Below are positions 50,558 to 59,913 of a stretch of 64,000 bases of DNA, piece after piece. Position numbers and translations under genes: made by a program. The notes under the pieces are model-generated. The model saw only the letters and a program-made list of their open reading frames with translations. It was not told the DNA's origin and made no database searches. The stretch covers positions 3,249,694 to 3,313,693 of the forward strand of contig OY282378.1 in the NCBI GenBank assembly GCA_958295835.1, given 5' to 3'. Position 1 is the stretch's first letter. Each line of letters begins with the position of its first letter. This DNA is from an uncultured Gammaproteobacteria bacterium (GTDB lineage: Bacteria; Pseudomonadota; Gammaproteobacteria; HK1).

Positions 50558-51691
50558 TCAGATCACGAACAGCTCGCTCGTATCGAACTTCGCCGAGAGC
50601 AGCTCGTTGCCGTCCGCACCGATCCGGAACATGTCCTGGAGGTGCCAGTAGCCGGAGTAGGGTTCGAGCGCGATCACCATGTCCTCCTCGAGAGGACACT
50701 CCTCCACCCGCAGGAGCACGGGATCCTGCTGGTGGAACCAGGGACCGACGCTATGCCCGACCATTGCCCCGGGCGCATGCGGAAAGCCGGCCGCGGTGAG
50801 CTTCGCGTGTGCGAAGTGCCATACCTCGTTCGCCTTGCGTCCCGGCCGGCAGTACTCGGCGAGCGCGTGGTAGATGTCGCGGTAGACGCGATAGCGCTCG
50901 CGCGTCTCGGCGCAAGGCGGCCCGAGCGAGAACAGGCGTGACTGGTGGCCCGGGTAGCCGTCGAGATAGGACACGTAGTCGGTACGGATGACGTCGCCCT
51001 TGCAAAAGGGGCGATCGCCTTCGCCGGAGTACAAGTCGGGATTGCTCGAGGAATTCAGGATGCCATGCACGAATCCGCAACCGCGCGAGATGCATGCCGC
51101 GATCATTCGGGCATGGATCTCGCGCTCCGTGTCGCCTTCCCGGAGCCCGGAGAACACCTCCAGGTGCGCTTCGTCCTGGATGTCGGCGGCCTTGCGCAGC
51201 AGCTCGATTTCTCCCGGCGTCTTCACCCGGCGTACCGCGTCCATCAGCGCGGTGCAGTCGAACAGCTCCGCGTGCGGCAGCTCCCGCTCGATGTCGGCCC
51301 ATCGGGCGGCGGAGACGTAAGTTTTCTCGAAGCCGAGCTTTTCCCCGTCGAGCCCGAGCGAGCGCAGCACCCTGGCCGCACCCTCGATTCCAGACTCGAC
51401 ATAGTCCTCGATCACCTCGATGCGCTCAACCCACGAGTCGCGTTCCGTCACCGGGCGCCCGGCGTGATGCGTGACGACGATCGGCTCGCCGGTACGCGGC
51501 CAGATGCAGAACACGTCGCGCGGGGTATCGGGGAAATCGAGATGCCGGCCGAGAGTGCCCGGATAGGCGATGCCGGCGAGATACGTGAAGTTTTTCCCGG
51601 AGCGCGCAACGACGGCGGCGCAGCCCGCCTCGTCCATGAAGCGGTGCAGCCGCTCGACGTTGACGAGCATGGGCTGTTTAGTGGTGATCAT
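50558..51691 (-). CDS. M24-family (creatinase/aminopeptidase-fold) protein with altered metal site
   Basis: A 377-residue 'pita-bread' protein. The N-terminal domain (NVERLHRFMDEAGCAAVVAR) is creatinase-like. The C-terminal domain has the first Asp in VIRTDYVSYLDGYPGHQSR, but the second, normally 11 residues on, is His (GH for SD). GHSVGPWFH and ALEPYSG keep the His and first Glu; the last Glu site reads MFRIGADG. Two of five metal ligands thus appear lost, as in metal-independent creatinase-type enzymes. A dipeptidase, creatinase-like or ectoine-hydrolase-like role is possible. GGAGGA precedes the ATG at 51691. Confidence 0.75.
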   Translation of the reverse strand: MITTKQPMLVNVERLHRFMDEAGCAAVVARSGKNFTYLAGIAYPGTLGRHLDFPDTPRDVFCIWPRTGEPIVVTHHAGRPVTERDSWVERIEVIEDYVESGIEGAARVLRSLGLDGEKLGFEKTYVSAARWADIERELPHAELFDCTALMDAVRRVKTPGEIELLRKAADIQDEAHLEVFSGLREGDTEREIHARMIAACISRGCGFVHGILNSSSNPDLYSGEGDRPFCKGDVIRTDYVSYLDGYPGHQSRLFSLGPPCAETRERYRVYRDIYHALAEYCRPGRKANEVWHFAHAKLTAAGFPHAPGAMVGHSVGPWFHQQDPVLLRVEECPLEEDMVIALEPYSGYWHLQDMFRIGADGNELLSAKFDTSELFVI

Positions 51692-51994
51692 CCGTTCCTC
51701 CGAATCTTCGGGTTCGTCATCGGCGGTGAAGCGCGCCGGGGCCGCTCGTTCCCGTACCTGTCCGATATGTCCATGTATCACATCCGCAACGAAATGCCGC
51801 GAGCCCTGCCTCAGCCGGTCTTTCGATCCGCTGCACGACGTGCTCGTGCGAGGGCCGTCTCGCGGTGCAGCACGTAGAGACCGCTACCGCAGATCTCAGC
51901 CTGCCATGAGCATGGCAGAAGACACTTGCTGAATCGCGGTTCCTGTCCAACCGATGGGGTCCACCTCACCCGCGTTCAGGGACCACCCGGTGGA
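51692..51994. other. Intergenic stretch between psd and the M24 gene
   Basis: 303 nt without a supported gene. CTGCCAT and ATGGCAG (51901-51918) form a 7-bp hairpin after the psd stop, a possible weak terminator without a T-run. Confidence 0.35.
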
Positions 51995-52918
51995 TCAATC
52001 ATCGGAGGGGACGCCGCCGATGTGCTGCCCCATCCGCACCGGCGCTCCCGGCGCCATCCACGGCGCCCATTCGGCGGCGTGGTTCGCGAGCATCAGGATC
52101 ACCGTCGATCCCATGTTGAACCGGCCCATCTCGTGGCCCTGCTCCAGCACGATCTCCGTGTCGTCGTAGCGCTCGACCACGACTTCGCGCCGCCGGGGCG
52201 GGGTCACGACCCCGCGCCACACCTGCTCGATGCACCCTACGAAGACCGCGCCGACCAGAGTCACCGCCAGCGGCCCGAGATCGGTGTCGAAGAACGAGAC
52301 GATGCGCTCGTTGCGCGCAAAGAGGCCGTCGATCGCCTCCACGGTCACCGGGTTCACGCTGAACAGCTCCCCCGGGACGTACACCATCGAGCGCAGTCGC
52401 CCGGTCAGCGGCATATGCACGCGGTGGTAGTCGCGCGGCGAAAGGTAGATCGTCGCGAACCGCCCGCCCTCGAACTCCGCGGCGGCGGATTCATCGCCCC
52501 CGAAGAGCGCTTCGAGGGTGTAGTCCCGGCTCTTGGCCCGGACCACCTGTCGGCCGTGCATCGAGCCCGCCTCGGCCACCGTCCCGTCGGCCGGGGAGAC
52601 GATGGTGCGAGGGCCGCCCTCCAGCGGTCTTGCTCCTGGCGCGAGCGCGCGGGTGAAGAACGTGTTGAAGTCGGGATACGACGCCGGAGCCGGCTCCGCG
52701 GCGATGCTCACGTCCACGCCGTACCTGCGGATGAACCAGCGGATCTGCCAGTCCTTCCATGGCATGAACCGGATCCGGGTCGCCCGCAGCATCAACCACG
52801 ACAGCAGATGCTTCGGATAGAGACGCTGACCGAGCCCGGCGAGGCGGACCGCCCGGCGGGCAGCAGGCGCAAGCCCGTCGCCGGCGGGGCGCGATGACGA
52901 TCCATGCACTGCAATCAA
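51995..52918 (-). CDS. psd: Phosphatidylserine decarboxylase proenzyme
   Basis: A 307-residue membrane-associated enzyme making phosphatidylethanolamine from phosphatidylserine. FMPWKDWQIRWFIRRYGVDV and SYPDFNTFFTRALAPGARPL open the conserved region. SPADG has the catalytic Asp, and YLSPRDYHRVHMP the His. FNMGSTVIL contains the G-S self-cleavage site that creates the pyruvoyl group. The start at 52918 gives a slightly long N-terminus; a later start is possible. It lies downstream of tRNA-Ala and tRNA-Arg on the same strand. Confidence 0.92.
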   Translation of the reverse strand: MIAVHGSSSRPAGDGLAPAARRAVRLAGLGQRLYPKHLLSWLMLRATRIRFMPWKDWQIRWFIRRYGVDVSIAAEPAPASYPDFNTFFTRALAPGARPLEGGPRTIVSPADGTVAEAGSMHGRQVVRAKSRDYTLEALFGGDESAAAEFEGGRFATIYLSPRDYHRVHMPLTGRLRSMVYVPGELFSVNPVTVEAIDGLFARNERIVSFFDTDLGPLAVTLVGAVFVGCIEQVWRGVVTPPRRREVVVERYDDTEIVLEQGHEMGRFNMGSTVILMLANHAAEWAPWMAPGAPVRMGQHIGGVPSDD

Positions 52919-53094
52919 AGGCCGGGGCGGTGAAGGAGGGGACGATTATACGTGCAGCGCAAAGCCGGGGCCGGCTGCCACGCGGCAGGCGCATGAGCGG
53001 CGACGGCCTCGTCTCGCGGCCCATCTCGTGCAGACGGAGACGACGCGACAGATGCATGATCGGCGAGGGCAGGCAGGGGGCGCATCTCCCGGAC

Positions 53095-53171
53095 TGGCGC
53101 CCCGGACAGGATTCGAACCTGTGACCTTCCGCTTAGGAGGCGGACGCTCTATCCGGCTGAGCTACCGGGGC
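53095..53171 (-). tRNA. tRNA-Arg (anticodon CCU)
   Basis: 77 nt from GCCCCGG to the encoded CCA. The acceptor GCCCCGG pairs with CCGGGGC, and the T arm contains GGTTCGAATCC. The anticodon loop CTCCTAA between TCCGC and GCGGA gives CCU, reading AGG. Confidence 0.92.
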
Positions 53172-53192
53172 CGGAGTGCCGGCGCGGTGCGG

Positions 53193-53268
53193 TGGTGGAG
53201 CCGATGGGGGTCGAACCCACGACCTCAGCATTGCGAACGCTGCGCTCTCCCAACTGAGCTACGGCCCC
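53193..53268 (-). tRNA. tRNA-Ala (anticodon CGC)
   Basis: 76 nt from GGGGCCG to CCA. The D arm is GCTCAGTTGGGAGAGC and the T arm has GGTTCGACCCC. The anticodon loop TTCGCAA between CAGCG and TGCTG gives CGC, reading GCG. It is 21 nt upstream of tRNA-Arg, so the two are probably cotranscribed. Confidence 0.88.
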
Positions 53269-53524
53269 GGCAGGAGGGCGGAAGTGTACTCGCGCCGCCC
53301 CCGACGCGCCAGCGCCATTCGGTTGGTGCAGCGATTTCCGCGAACGCCCCGAACTCGATTGCATGACCGGGATTTCACGGCCATCCCGGCCGCCCGAGCA
53401 TTTGATCGTTGTGGTTCATGGAACGTTTTCGGGCTTGGCGGGAATTGCTGCGGTTGGTGTCGTTCGGTTGCCGCGAGCCGCTTGCGGCAAGTACGATGCC
53501 CGGCCCCCTATCCGAGAGGCCGAC

Positions 53525-54487
53525 ATGCACGATCCTCTTCCGCGGCTGGCCCGCACGTCCTTTCCGCCGGTGCACCGGAGCCGGCTCACGACGCTGCAGG
53601 TCAACCTGGGCTACCGCTGCAACCAGTCCTGCGTGCACTGCCACGTCAGCGCCGGCCCGAACCGCACCGAAGAGATGAGCGCCCGGACGGTGGGCGAGGT
53701 CATCCACTTCATGAAGGTGTCCGGCGTATCTGTGCTGGACGTCACCGGCGGCGCCCCGGAGCTGAACCCGAGCTTCCGGTTCCTGGTCGATGCGGCGGTG
53801 GAGCATGGCGCGCGGATCATCGACCGGTGCAATCTCACCATCCTCCGCGAGCCCGGCCAGGAGGACCTCGCCGAATTTCTGGCCGTCCGGCAGGTCGGCG
53901 TCGTCGCGTCGTTGCCGTGCTACCTCGACGAGAACGTCGATCGCCAGCGTGGCCGGGGGGTCTTCGACGCGAGCATCGAAGGATTGCGGCGGCTCAACGC
54001 CCTGGGCTACGGCGGCGATGACACCGATCTCTCCCTCGACCTCGTCTTCAATCCGCAGGGACCCGTGCTCCCGCCCCCCCAGCACGAGCTGGAGCGCACC
54101 TACAAGGCAGAGCTGGGGCGCCGTTTCGGAGTCAGGTTCAACCGGCTGCTGACCCTGGCGAACATGCCGATCGGCCGCTTCGGCAGCCTCCTCATCTCGA
54201 AGGGGCAGTTCGAGGGGTATCTCGGGATGTTGCGGGCCGCCCACGTGGACGCGAACGTCGAGCGCGTGATGTGCCGGCATACCGTGAGCATCGACTGGCA
54301 GGGGTATGCCTACGACTGCGATTTCAACCAGATGCTCGGACTGCCGATGCGGCTCAACGGATCGCCGCGCACCCACGTCACGGATCTGACGTCGGTCGAC
54401 GTCGAGGGGCGGCCGATCGTGATTCGTGACCACTGCTTCGGCTGCACCGCGGGGCAGGGCAGCGGTTGCGGCGGGGCACTGGGCTGA
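53525..54487 (+). CDS. arsS: Arsenosugar biosynthesis radical SAM protein
   Basis: A 320-residue radical SAM enzyme that adds an adenosyl group to methylated arsenic in arsenosugar synthesis. The [4Fe-4S]/SAM motif is CNQSCVHC after LQVNLGYR. VTGGAPELNPSFR and DLVFNPQGPVLPPPQ are typical of ArsS. The C-terminal Cys-rich tail (HCFGCTAGQGSGCGG) is diagnostic. The ATG at 53525 is chosen for family length; the frame is open upstream. The two glycosyltransferase genes that follow are the usual partners. No arsM is in the window. The 3' end is involved in a 140-nt tandem duplication. Confidence 0.87.
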   Translation: MHDPLPRLARTSFPPVHRSRLTTLQVNLGYRCNQSCVHCHVSAGPNRTEEMSARTVGEVIHFMKVSGVSVLDVTGGAPELNPSFRFLVDAAVEHGARIIDRCNLTILREPGQEDLAEFLAVRQVGVVASLPCYLDENVDRQRGRGVFDASIEGLRRLNALGYGGDDTDLSLDLVFNPQGPVLPPPQHELERTYKAELGRRFGVRFNRLLTLANMPIGRFGSLLISKGQFEGYLGMLRAAHVDANVERVMCRHTVSIDWQGYAYDCDFNQMLGLPMRLNGSPRTHVTDLTSVDVEGRPIVIRDHCFGCTAGQGSGCGGALG

Positions 54488-54718
54488 ACGGGTGCAACGG
54501 CCGGGCGCGGTCGCACCATGCGCCGATGATCTCGATGGTCATCCCGGTACTCGACGATGCCGAAGCCGTCGCTTGCCTCGGCTGCACCGCGGGGCGTGGC
54601 AGCGGTTGCGGCGGGACACCGGACTGAACGGGCGCAACGGCCGGTCGCCGTCGCGCCATGCGCCGGTGATCTCGGTCATCGTCCCGGTGCTCGACGAAGC
54701 CGGAGCCATCGCGCGATG
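54439..54718 (+). repeat. 140-nt tandem duplication joining arsS end and glycosyltransferase start
   Basis: CGGCTGCACCGCGGGGC begins at 54439 and 54579, period 140. Each unit holds the arsS C-terminal codons, its stop, and the first codons of the glycosyltransferase (ATG/GTG ATCTCG...CCCGGT(A/G)CTCGACGA). The inner copy encodes a chimera from ATG 54524: MISMVIPVLDDAEAVACLGC then TAGRGSGCGGTPD and stop. Confidence 0.85.
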
Positions 54719-55343
54719 CCTCCGGCCGTTGCAGGTCCTGCGCGGGCGCGGAATCGAAGTCGTCGTGGTCGATGGCGGCAGCCGGGACGGGACCCGGGAC
54801 GCCGCCGCTCCCCTGTGCGATCGAATTCTCGACGCGCCTCGCGGCCGTGCGCGGCAGATGAACGCGGGCGCCGGAGCCGCCGGCGGTCAGGTGCTGTTGT
54901 TTCTGCACGCGGATACGCGGCTTCCCTCCGGCTGGAGCAGGATGGTTCGGGACGCGCTCGAAGACCGGAGCCGCGAATGGGGCCGGTTCGACGTGCGGCT
55001 CGACGGTGCGCATCCGATGCTGCGGGTGGTCGAGCGCGCGATGAACCTGCGCTCGCGGCTCAGCGGCATCGCCACCGGCGATCAGGCGATCTTCGTCAAC
55101 CGGGCCGCTTTCCGGGCGGCCGGCGGCTTTCCCGACATCGCCCTGATGGAAGACGTGGCGCTCAGCCGCGCGTTGCGCCGGCGCTCACGCCCGGCCTGTC
55201 TGCACGCCGCGGTGATGACGTCGAGCCGGCGCTGGGAGCGCAATGGAATCGCCCGCACCATGATGCTGATGTGGCGGCTGAGGTTTCAGTACGCGCTCGG
55301 CGCCGACCCCGAGATACTGGCCCGCCGGTACCGAGGTGGCTGA
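54666..55343 (+). CDS. Family 2 glycosyltransferase of arsenosugar type (TIGR04283-like)
   Basis: A 225-residue GT-A glycosyltransferase. VISVIVPVLDEAGAIARCLR, VVVVDGGSRDGTRDAA, LFLHADTRLPSGW (nucleotide-sugar DxD-type motif) and GDQAIFVNRAAFRAAGGFP, followed by LMEDVALSRALRR, are typical. It probably adds a sugar in the arsenosugar pathway. The start is taken as the GTG at 54666, the copy of the duplicated start that remains attached to the full gene; the better ATG belongs to the broken duplicate at 54524. It ends 3 nt before the next gene. Confidence 0.82.
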   Translation: MISVIVPVLDEAGAIARCLRPLQVLRGRGIEVVVVDGGSRDGTRDAAAPLCDRILDAPRGRARQMNAGAGAAGGQVLLFLHADTRLPSGWSRMVRDALEDRSREWGRFDVRLDGAHPMLRVVERAMNLRSRLSGIATGDQAIFVNRAAFRAAGGFPDIALMEDVALSRALRRRSRPACLHAAVMTSSRRWERNGIARTMMLMWRLRFQYALGADPEILARRYRGG

Positions 55344-55346
55344 CCG

Positions 55347-55979
55347 GTGGCACCGTCGTGGCTGAACGTTGATGCCGCCTGCCGGTTGGTGGTCATGGCG
55401 CGGGCGCCGGTTCCCGGCCGGACCAAGCGCCGGTTGATTCCTGCCATCGGGGCGGAGCGCGCCGCGGCGCTGCACCGCGCCATGATCCGCCGTGCGGTCA
55501 CGACGGCGCTGGCCAGCGGCGTGGGGCAGGTGGAGCTGTGGTGCACGCCGAGCACCGGGCACGAGGTCTTTCATACGCTGCAATGCGAGACGCCGGTGGT
55601 GCTGTGTACGCAGACCGGGCCGGATCTCGGGGCGAGGATGCACGCGGCCATCGGGGCGCGGCCGGGGGCGGCCGTGGTGATCGGCACCGACTGTCCGTTT
55701 CTCGAGCCGGATGCTCTCGTTCGGGCCGCCGGCGCCTTGCGCTCTGCCGGCGCGGATGTGGTGCTGGCGCCGGCTTTCGACGGCGGCTACGTGCTGATCG
55801 GCATGGACCGGCCCAGGCCGGAGCTGTTTGCCGGGGTGGAGTGGGGCACCGACAGGGTGCTGGCCCAGACCCGCGAACGGGCGCGGGCGGCGCGGCTGCG
55901 GCTCCTGGAGCTGGAGGCCCACCGGGATGTCGATCGACCGGAGGATCTCGAAGCGCTCGCCGGGGTGCTGCGCTGGTGA
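55347..55979 (+). CDS. DUF2064 glycosyltransferase of arsenosugar type (TIGR04282-like)
   Basis: A 210-residue nucleotidyl/glycosyltransferase-fold protein. CRLVVMARAPVPGRTKRRLI is the P-loop-like opening of DUF2064, VVIGTDCPFLEPDAL has the metal-binding Asp, and VLAPAFDGGYVLIGM is the family's core motif. It starts with GTG three bases after the preceding stop and closes the arsS-glycosyltransferase set. Confidence 0.85.
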   Translation: MAPSWLNVDAACRLVVMARAPVPGRTKRRLIPAIGAERAAALHRAMIRRAVTTALASGVGQVELWCTPSTGHEVFHTLQCETPVVLCTQTGPDLGARMHAAIGARPGAAVVIGTDCPFLEPDALVRAAGALRSAGADVVLAPAFDGGYVLIGMDRPRPELFAGVEWGTDRVLAQTRERARAARLRLLELEAHRDVDRPEDLEALAGVLRW

Positions 55980-56231
55980 GGGGGCCGGTTCGGTCGGACG
56001 GCAGGTGAGGGCGGGGCGTCGGGACAGGTCGCGCCACGATTTCCGCCGAAGACTGCCGGGCAAGCCGCGCAACGATGTCCACCAGGACCCACCGGTTGGC
56101 CCTGACAGAGGATATACCGAATCAAAATAACAATTTTTAACAATAAGATATGACGTAAATCTGAGTTGACCCTTGAACTACCGTCCGCGCTCTCGTAGTC
56201 TTCGGCCGAGTTGCCACCTGATCCCGGCGCC
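55980..56231 (+). promoter_or_regulatory. AT-rich island upstream of the PBP1b gene
   Basis: 56110-56160 is far more AT-rich than its surroundings (AAAATAACAATTTTTAACAA, then TAAGATATGACGTAAATC). TAAGAT and TTGACC are promoter-like pieces, but no single -35/-10 pair is convincing. It probably contains the promoter of the following gene. Confidence 0.35.
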
Positions 56232-58556
56232 ATGACGCGACGCCAGTCCGGCCCCACCTCCACCCGCGGAAAGCGGTCGCGATCCCGATCCGTGCGACGG
56301 TCGAGGCGTGGTGGCCGAATCCGGCGGTGGGCCGTGACGTTCACCGCGGCAGGCCTGATCCTGCTGTCAGCGTATGTCGTCTGGCTGGACTTCCGGATTC
56401 GAGACGAGTTCGAAGGCATGCGATGGGCCGTGCCCGCCCGCGTGTTCGCCCGGCCTCTCGAGCTCACCCCCGGGGCGCCGTTGACGGCGGATGCGATCGA
56501 GGCGGAGCTGAAGCTCGCCGGCTACCGGCGCGTGCGTTCCGCGTTCCGGCCCGCGAGCTTCGAGCGCGACGGCGGGCGCGTGCGTCTCGTGACCCGCGAG
56601 TTCCGATTCCCCGACGGGACCACACCATCGCGCCGGGTCACGGTCTCCGTGTCCGGAGGACGCATCGCCGCGGTCGAGGTCGATGGCGAGCCACGCCCGC
56701 GGGTGCGGGTCGATCCGGCCGAGATCGCCCGGGTCTACCCGGCACACCGCGAAGATCGGGTGTTGCTGAGGCTCGACGACGTTCCTGCCGCGTTCCTCGC
56801 GATCCTGCTGGAAGTCGAGGACCGCCGGTTCTACGAGCACCTCGGGATCGATCCGCTGGCGATTGCGCGCGCGGCATGGGCGAACCTGCGTGCCGGGCAT
56901 ACCGTGCAGGGCGGCAGCACCCTGACCCAGCAGCTCGTCAAGAACTTCTTCCTCTCTCCCGAGCAGACATTCACCCGCAAGCTGAACGAGGCGCTCATCG
57001 CGCTGCTCCTCGAGTGGCGCTACTCCAAGCACGAGCTGCTGGAGGGGTATCTGAACGAAGTGTTTCTCGGCCAGCAGGGCGCCCATGCGATCCATGGCTT
57101 CGGCCGCGCCGCCCACCATTACTTCGGACGCTCGCTCGATGATCTCGATCTCGACGAGATGGCGCTGCTCGCCGGCATGGTGCGCGGACCGTCGTACTAC
57201 GACCCGCGGCGCCATCCCGAACGAGCGAAGCGGCGTCGAAACCGGGTGATCGACCTGCTCGAAGCGCGGGGCATCGCCGGGGCCGGGGCGGCGCAACGTG
57301 CGCGGAGCGAGCCGCTCGGGGTGACCGGCCGTCCGCCCCCGGCGTCGGCGCGCTTCCCGGCGTTCGTCGACCTGGTGCGCCGGCAGCTCCGGCGTGACTA
57401 CCCGGGCGAGGTGCTGCGCAGCGAGGGGCTGCGGATACTCACGACCCTCGATCCCACCGTGCAGCGGGCGGCGGAATCGGCGCTCGATCAGTCGATACCG
57501 CTCCTCGCACGCCGGAGCCGCATTGCATCCGGCGAGCTCCAGGCCGCGATCGCGGTCACGGATGCCCGGTCCGGCGAAGTGCTTTCCATCGTGGGGGGCC
57601 GTGACCCGCGCCGCGCCGGATTCAATCGTGCCCTCGATGCGGTTCGTCCCATCGGGTCGGTGGTCAAGCCCGCGGTCTATCTCGCCGCGTTGACCGATCC
57701 GCGGTTCCATCTCGCATCCTTCGTTCGCGACGATCCGGTGCAGGTCGACGGTTCGCGCGGGCCGTGGCGGCCACGAAACCATGATGGCCGCTCCCATGGC
57801 GCGGTGTTCCTGCGCGACGCCCTCGCGCACTCCTACAACCTCGCGACCGTCCGGCTCGGGCTCGACGTCGGGCTGGATCGAGTCCGCGACACGATCCGGT
57901 CCCTCGGGGTGTCACGACCGTTCACCACCTATCCGGCGATGCTTCTCGGCACGGTGGAGCTCGCCCCCATCGAGGTCGGCGCCATGTATCAATCGCTCGC
58001 GACGGGCGGCTTGCGGCAGCCGCTACGCGCCATCCGGAGCATCACGGATCGGCATGGACGCTCTCTCGGACGCTATCCCGAGCGCTCGACGCGGGTCGCG
58101 GACAGCCGCGCGGTGTTCCTGGTCACCCACGCGCTACGTGGCGTGCTGAGCGAAGGCACCGGGCGCAGAGCCCGGCAGCTTCTCGGGCGCGATCAGATGC
58201 TCGCGGGGAAGACCGGGACCACCGACGGCCTGCGCGATAGCTGGTTCGCGGGCTACGGCGCGGATCGGGTCGCCGTCGTCTGGATAGGACGCGACGACAA
58301 TCGGCCCGTGAACCTGAGCGGTTCGAACGGGGCGTTGGAGGTCTGGGCCCGCCTGATGCACGCGATCGGCGCCGCATCGGTCTCCGATGCCGCGCCGCGG
58401 GGCGTGGAATGGCATTGGGTGAGCCGGGACGAAGGACGGCGCATCGATCGCGCCTGTGACGGCGCCGTGCGGCTTCCGTTCGCCTCCGGGCGTCTCCCGC
58501 CCGAGGGAGGCTGTGGATCGCAGACCGCCGCGCGCGGCAACGCCGCGGCCTCCTGA
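56232..58556 (+). CDS. mrcB: Bifunctional penicillin-binding protein 1B-like
   Basis: A 774-residue class A PBP building peptidoglycan. It has a basic cytoplasmic N-terminus, one membrane helix (VTFTAAGLILLSAYVVWL), a UB2H-like region, and the GT51 glycosyltransferase with EVEDRRFYEHLGIDPLAIAR and QGGSTLTQQLVKNFFLS. The transpeptidase follows: catalytic Ser in RPIGSVVKP (SxxK), SYN, and KTGTTDGLRDSWF (KTG). Length is normal for PBP1b. The ATG at 56232 is preferred to an in-frame TTG at 56211. Confidence 0.9.
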   Translation: MTRRQSGPTSTRGKRSRSRSVRRSRRGGRIRRWAVTFTAAGLILLSAYVVWLDFRIRDEFEGMRWAVPARVFARPLELTPGAPLTADAIEAELKLAGYRRVRSAFRPASFERDGGRVRLVTREFRFPDGTTPSRRVTVSVSGGRIAAVEVDGEPRPRVRVDPAEIARVYPAHREDRVLLRLDDVPAAFLAILLEVEDRRFYEHLGIDPLAIARAAWANLRAGHTVQGGSTLTQQLVKNFFLSPEQTFTRKLNEALIALLLEWRYSKHELLEGYLNEVFLGQQGAHAIHGFGRAAHHYFGRSLDDLDLDEMALLAGMVRGPSYYDPRRHPERAKRRRNRVIDLLEARGIAGAGAAQRARSEPLGVTGRPPPASARFPAFVDLVRRQLRRDYPGEVLRSEGLRILTTLDPTVQRAAESALDQSIPLLARRSRIASGELQAAIAVTDARSGEVLSIVGGRDPRRAGFNRALDAVRPIGSVVKPAVYLAALTDPRFHLASFVRDDPVQVDGSRGPWRPRNHDGRSHGAVFLRDALAHSYNLATVRLGLDVGLDRVRDTIRSLGVSRPFTTYPAMLLGTVELAPIEVGAMYQSLATGGLRQPLRAIRSITDRHGRSLGRYPERSTRVADSRAVFLVTHALRGVLSEGTGRRARQLLGRDQMLAGKTGTTDGLRDSWFAGYGADRVAVVWIGRDDNRPVNLSGSNGALEVWARLMHAIGAASVSDAAPRGVEWHWVSRDEGRRIDRACDGAVRLPFASGRLPPEGGCGSQTAARGNAAAS

Positions 58557-58774
58557 CGGGTTCCGAACCGGGCGGCGCCCGGATCCCGTCGCGTGACGGG
58601 GCGGTGGCCACGAGAGCGAACATGGTGCGCACCACCGCCGCGCGCAGGCACGGCGGCGGGCTTGGCGGGAATTGCCGGCGATTCGCTCCGATCATGTGAT
58701 TCCGGCGCGGGCCTGTAGCATACTTCCGGTCACTCACCGAGGAGAGGGCGGCGGACCCGAGCGGAGACGTCTCC

Positions 58775-59875
58775 ATGCGCGATCGAGTGCGGTCCGTCGC
58801 GGCGATGCCGACGAAGCACTGGCGCCTGCTCGACGACGGACGGGTGCAGTGCGACGTATGCCCGCGGGCTTGCAAGCTCCGGGAGGGCCAGCGGGGCCTG
58901 TGCTTCGTGCGCGCCCGTGAAGGCGGCGAAATCGTTTCGACCACCTATGGCCGTTCAAGCGGATTCTGCGTCGATCCGATCGAGAAGAAGCCGCTCAACC
59001 ACTTTCTCCCCGGGACCCCGGTCCTCTCGTTCGGCACCGCGGGATGCAATCTCGCGTGCAAGTTCTGCCAGAACTGGGACATGAGCAAGTCCCGGGAGAT
59101 GGACACCCTCGCCGACGCCGCGAGCCCGGAGGATCTCGCCGACGCATCGGTGCGCCTCGGGTGCCGCAGCGTCGCCTTCACGTACAACGATCCGATCATC
59201 TTCCTCGAGTACGCCGTCGACGTCGCCCGGGCATGCCGGGAGCGCGGCGTGCGATCCGTCGCGGTGACCGCGGGATACGTCTGTGACGAGCCGCGCCGGG
59301 AGTTCTTCTCGTACATGGACGCCGCGAACGTCGATCTGAAGGCGTTCACCGAGCGCTTCTACTGGAAGGTGGCCGGCGGACACTTGGCCGTGGTGCTGGA
59401 GACGCTCGAATATCTCCACCACGAGACCGATGTCTGGCTCGAGATCACCACGCTCCTGATCCCGGGCGAGAACGACGGTGATGCGGAGCTGGACGCGATG
59501 ACCGCGTGGATCGCCGATCGCCTCGGTCCCGGCGTTCCGTTGCACTTTACCGCGTTCCATCCAGACTGGAAGATGCTCGACCGGCCCCGCACCCCGGCCG
59601 CGACCCTGACCCGGGCCCGTGACCGCGCCCTGGACAACGGCCTGCGCTACGTCTACACCGGCAACGTGCATGATGCCCGCGGCGGCACCACGGCCTGCCA
59701 CGGCTGCGGCCGGGCGCTGATCGTGCGGGACTGGTACGTCCTCGAGGACTATGCCCTCGGTGGCGACGGCCGGTGCCCGGACTGCGGGACCCGGTGCGCC
59801 GGGGTATTCGACGGACCTCCCGGAAGATGGGGCGCGCGGCGTCTGCCGGTCCGAATTTCCCGCGCTTTGACTTGA
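58775..59875 (+). CDS. amrS: AmmeMemoRadiSam-system radical SAM enzyme
   Basis: A 366-residue radical SAM enzyme. CDVCPRACKLREGQRGLCFV is the family's N-terminal Cys region. GTAGCNLACKFCQNWDMS holds the CxxxCxxC cluster motif, and VAFTYNDPIIFLEYAVDVAR with DAANVDLKAFTERFYWKVAG are typical. C-terminal CHGCGRALIVRDWYVLEDYA and CPDCGTRC form a zinc-ribbon-like end. The substrate of this conserved family is not established. An in-frame ATG at 58805 is an alternative start. Confidence 0.85.
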   Translation: MRDRVRSVAAMPTKHWRLLDDGRVQCDVCPRACKLREGQRGLCFVRAREGGEIVSTTYGRSSGFCVDPIEKKPLNHFLPGTPVLSFGTAGCNLACKFCQNWDMSKSREMDTLADAASPEDLADASVRLGCRSVAFTYNDPIIFLEYAVDVARACRERGVRSVAVTAGYVCDEPRREFFSYMDAANVDLKAFTERFYWKVAGGHLAVVLETLEYLHHETDVWLEITTLLIPGENDGDAELDAMTAWIADRLGPGVPLHFTAFHPDWKMLDRPRTPAATLTRARDRALDNGLRYVYTGNVHDARGGTTACHGCGRALIVRDWYVLEDYALGGDGRCPDCGTRCAGVFDGPPGRWGARRLPVRISRALT

Positions 59876-59901
59876 AACGCATACGCCAGTCTTCGTATCA
59901 T
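59872..59901 (+). promoter_or_regulatory. Sigma-70-type promoter for tRNA-fMet
   Basis: TTGAAA (59872-59877), 18-nt spacer, TATCAT (59896-59901), 12 nt before the tRNA. The -35 overlaps the amrS stop. Confidence 0.6.
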
Positions 59902-59913
59902 TCGCGGTCCGGG

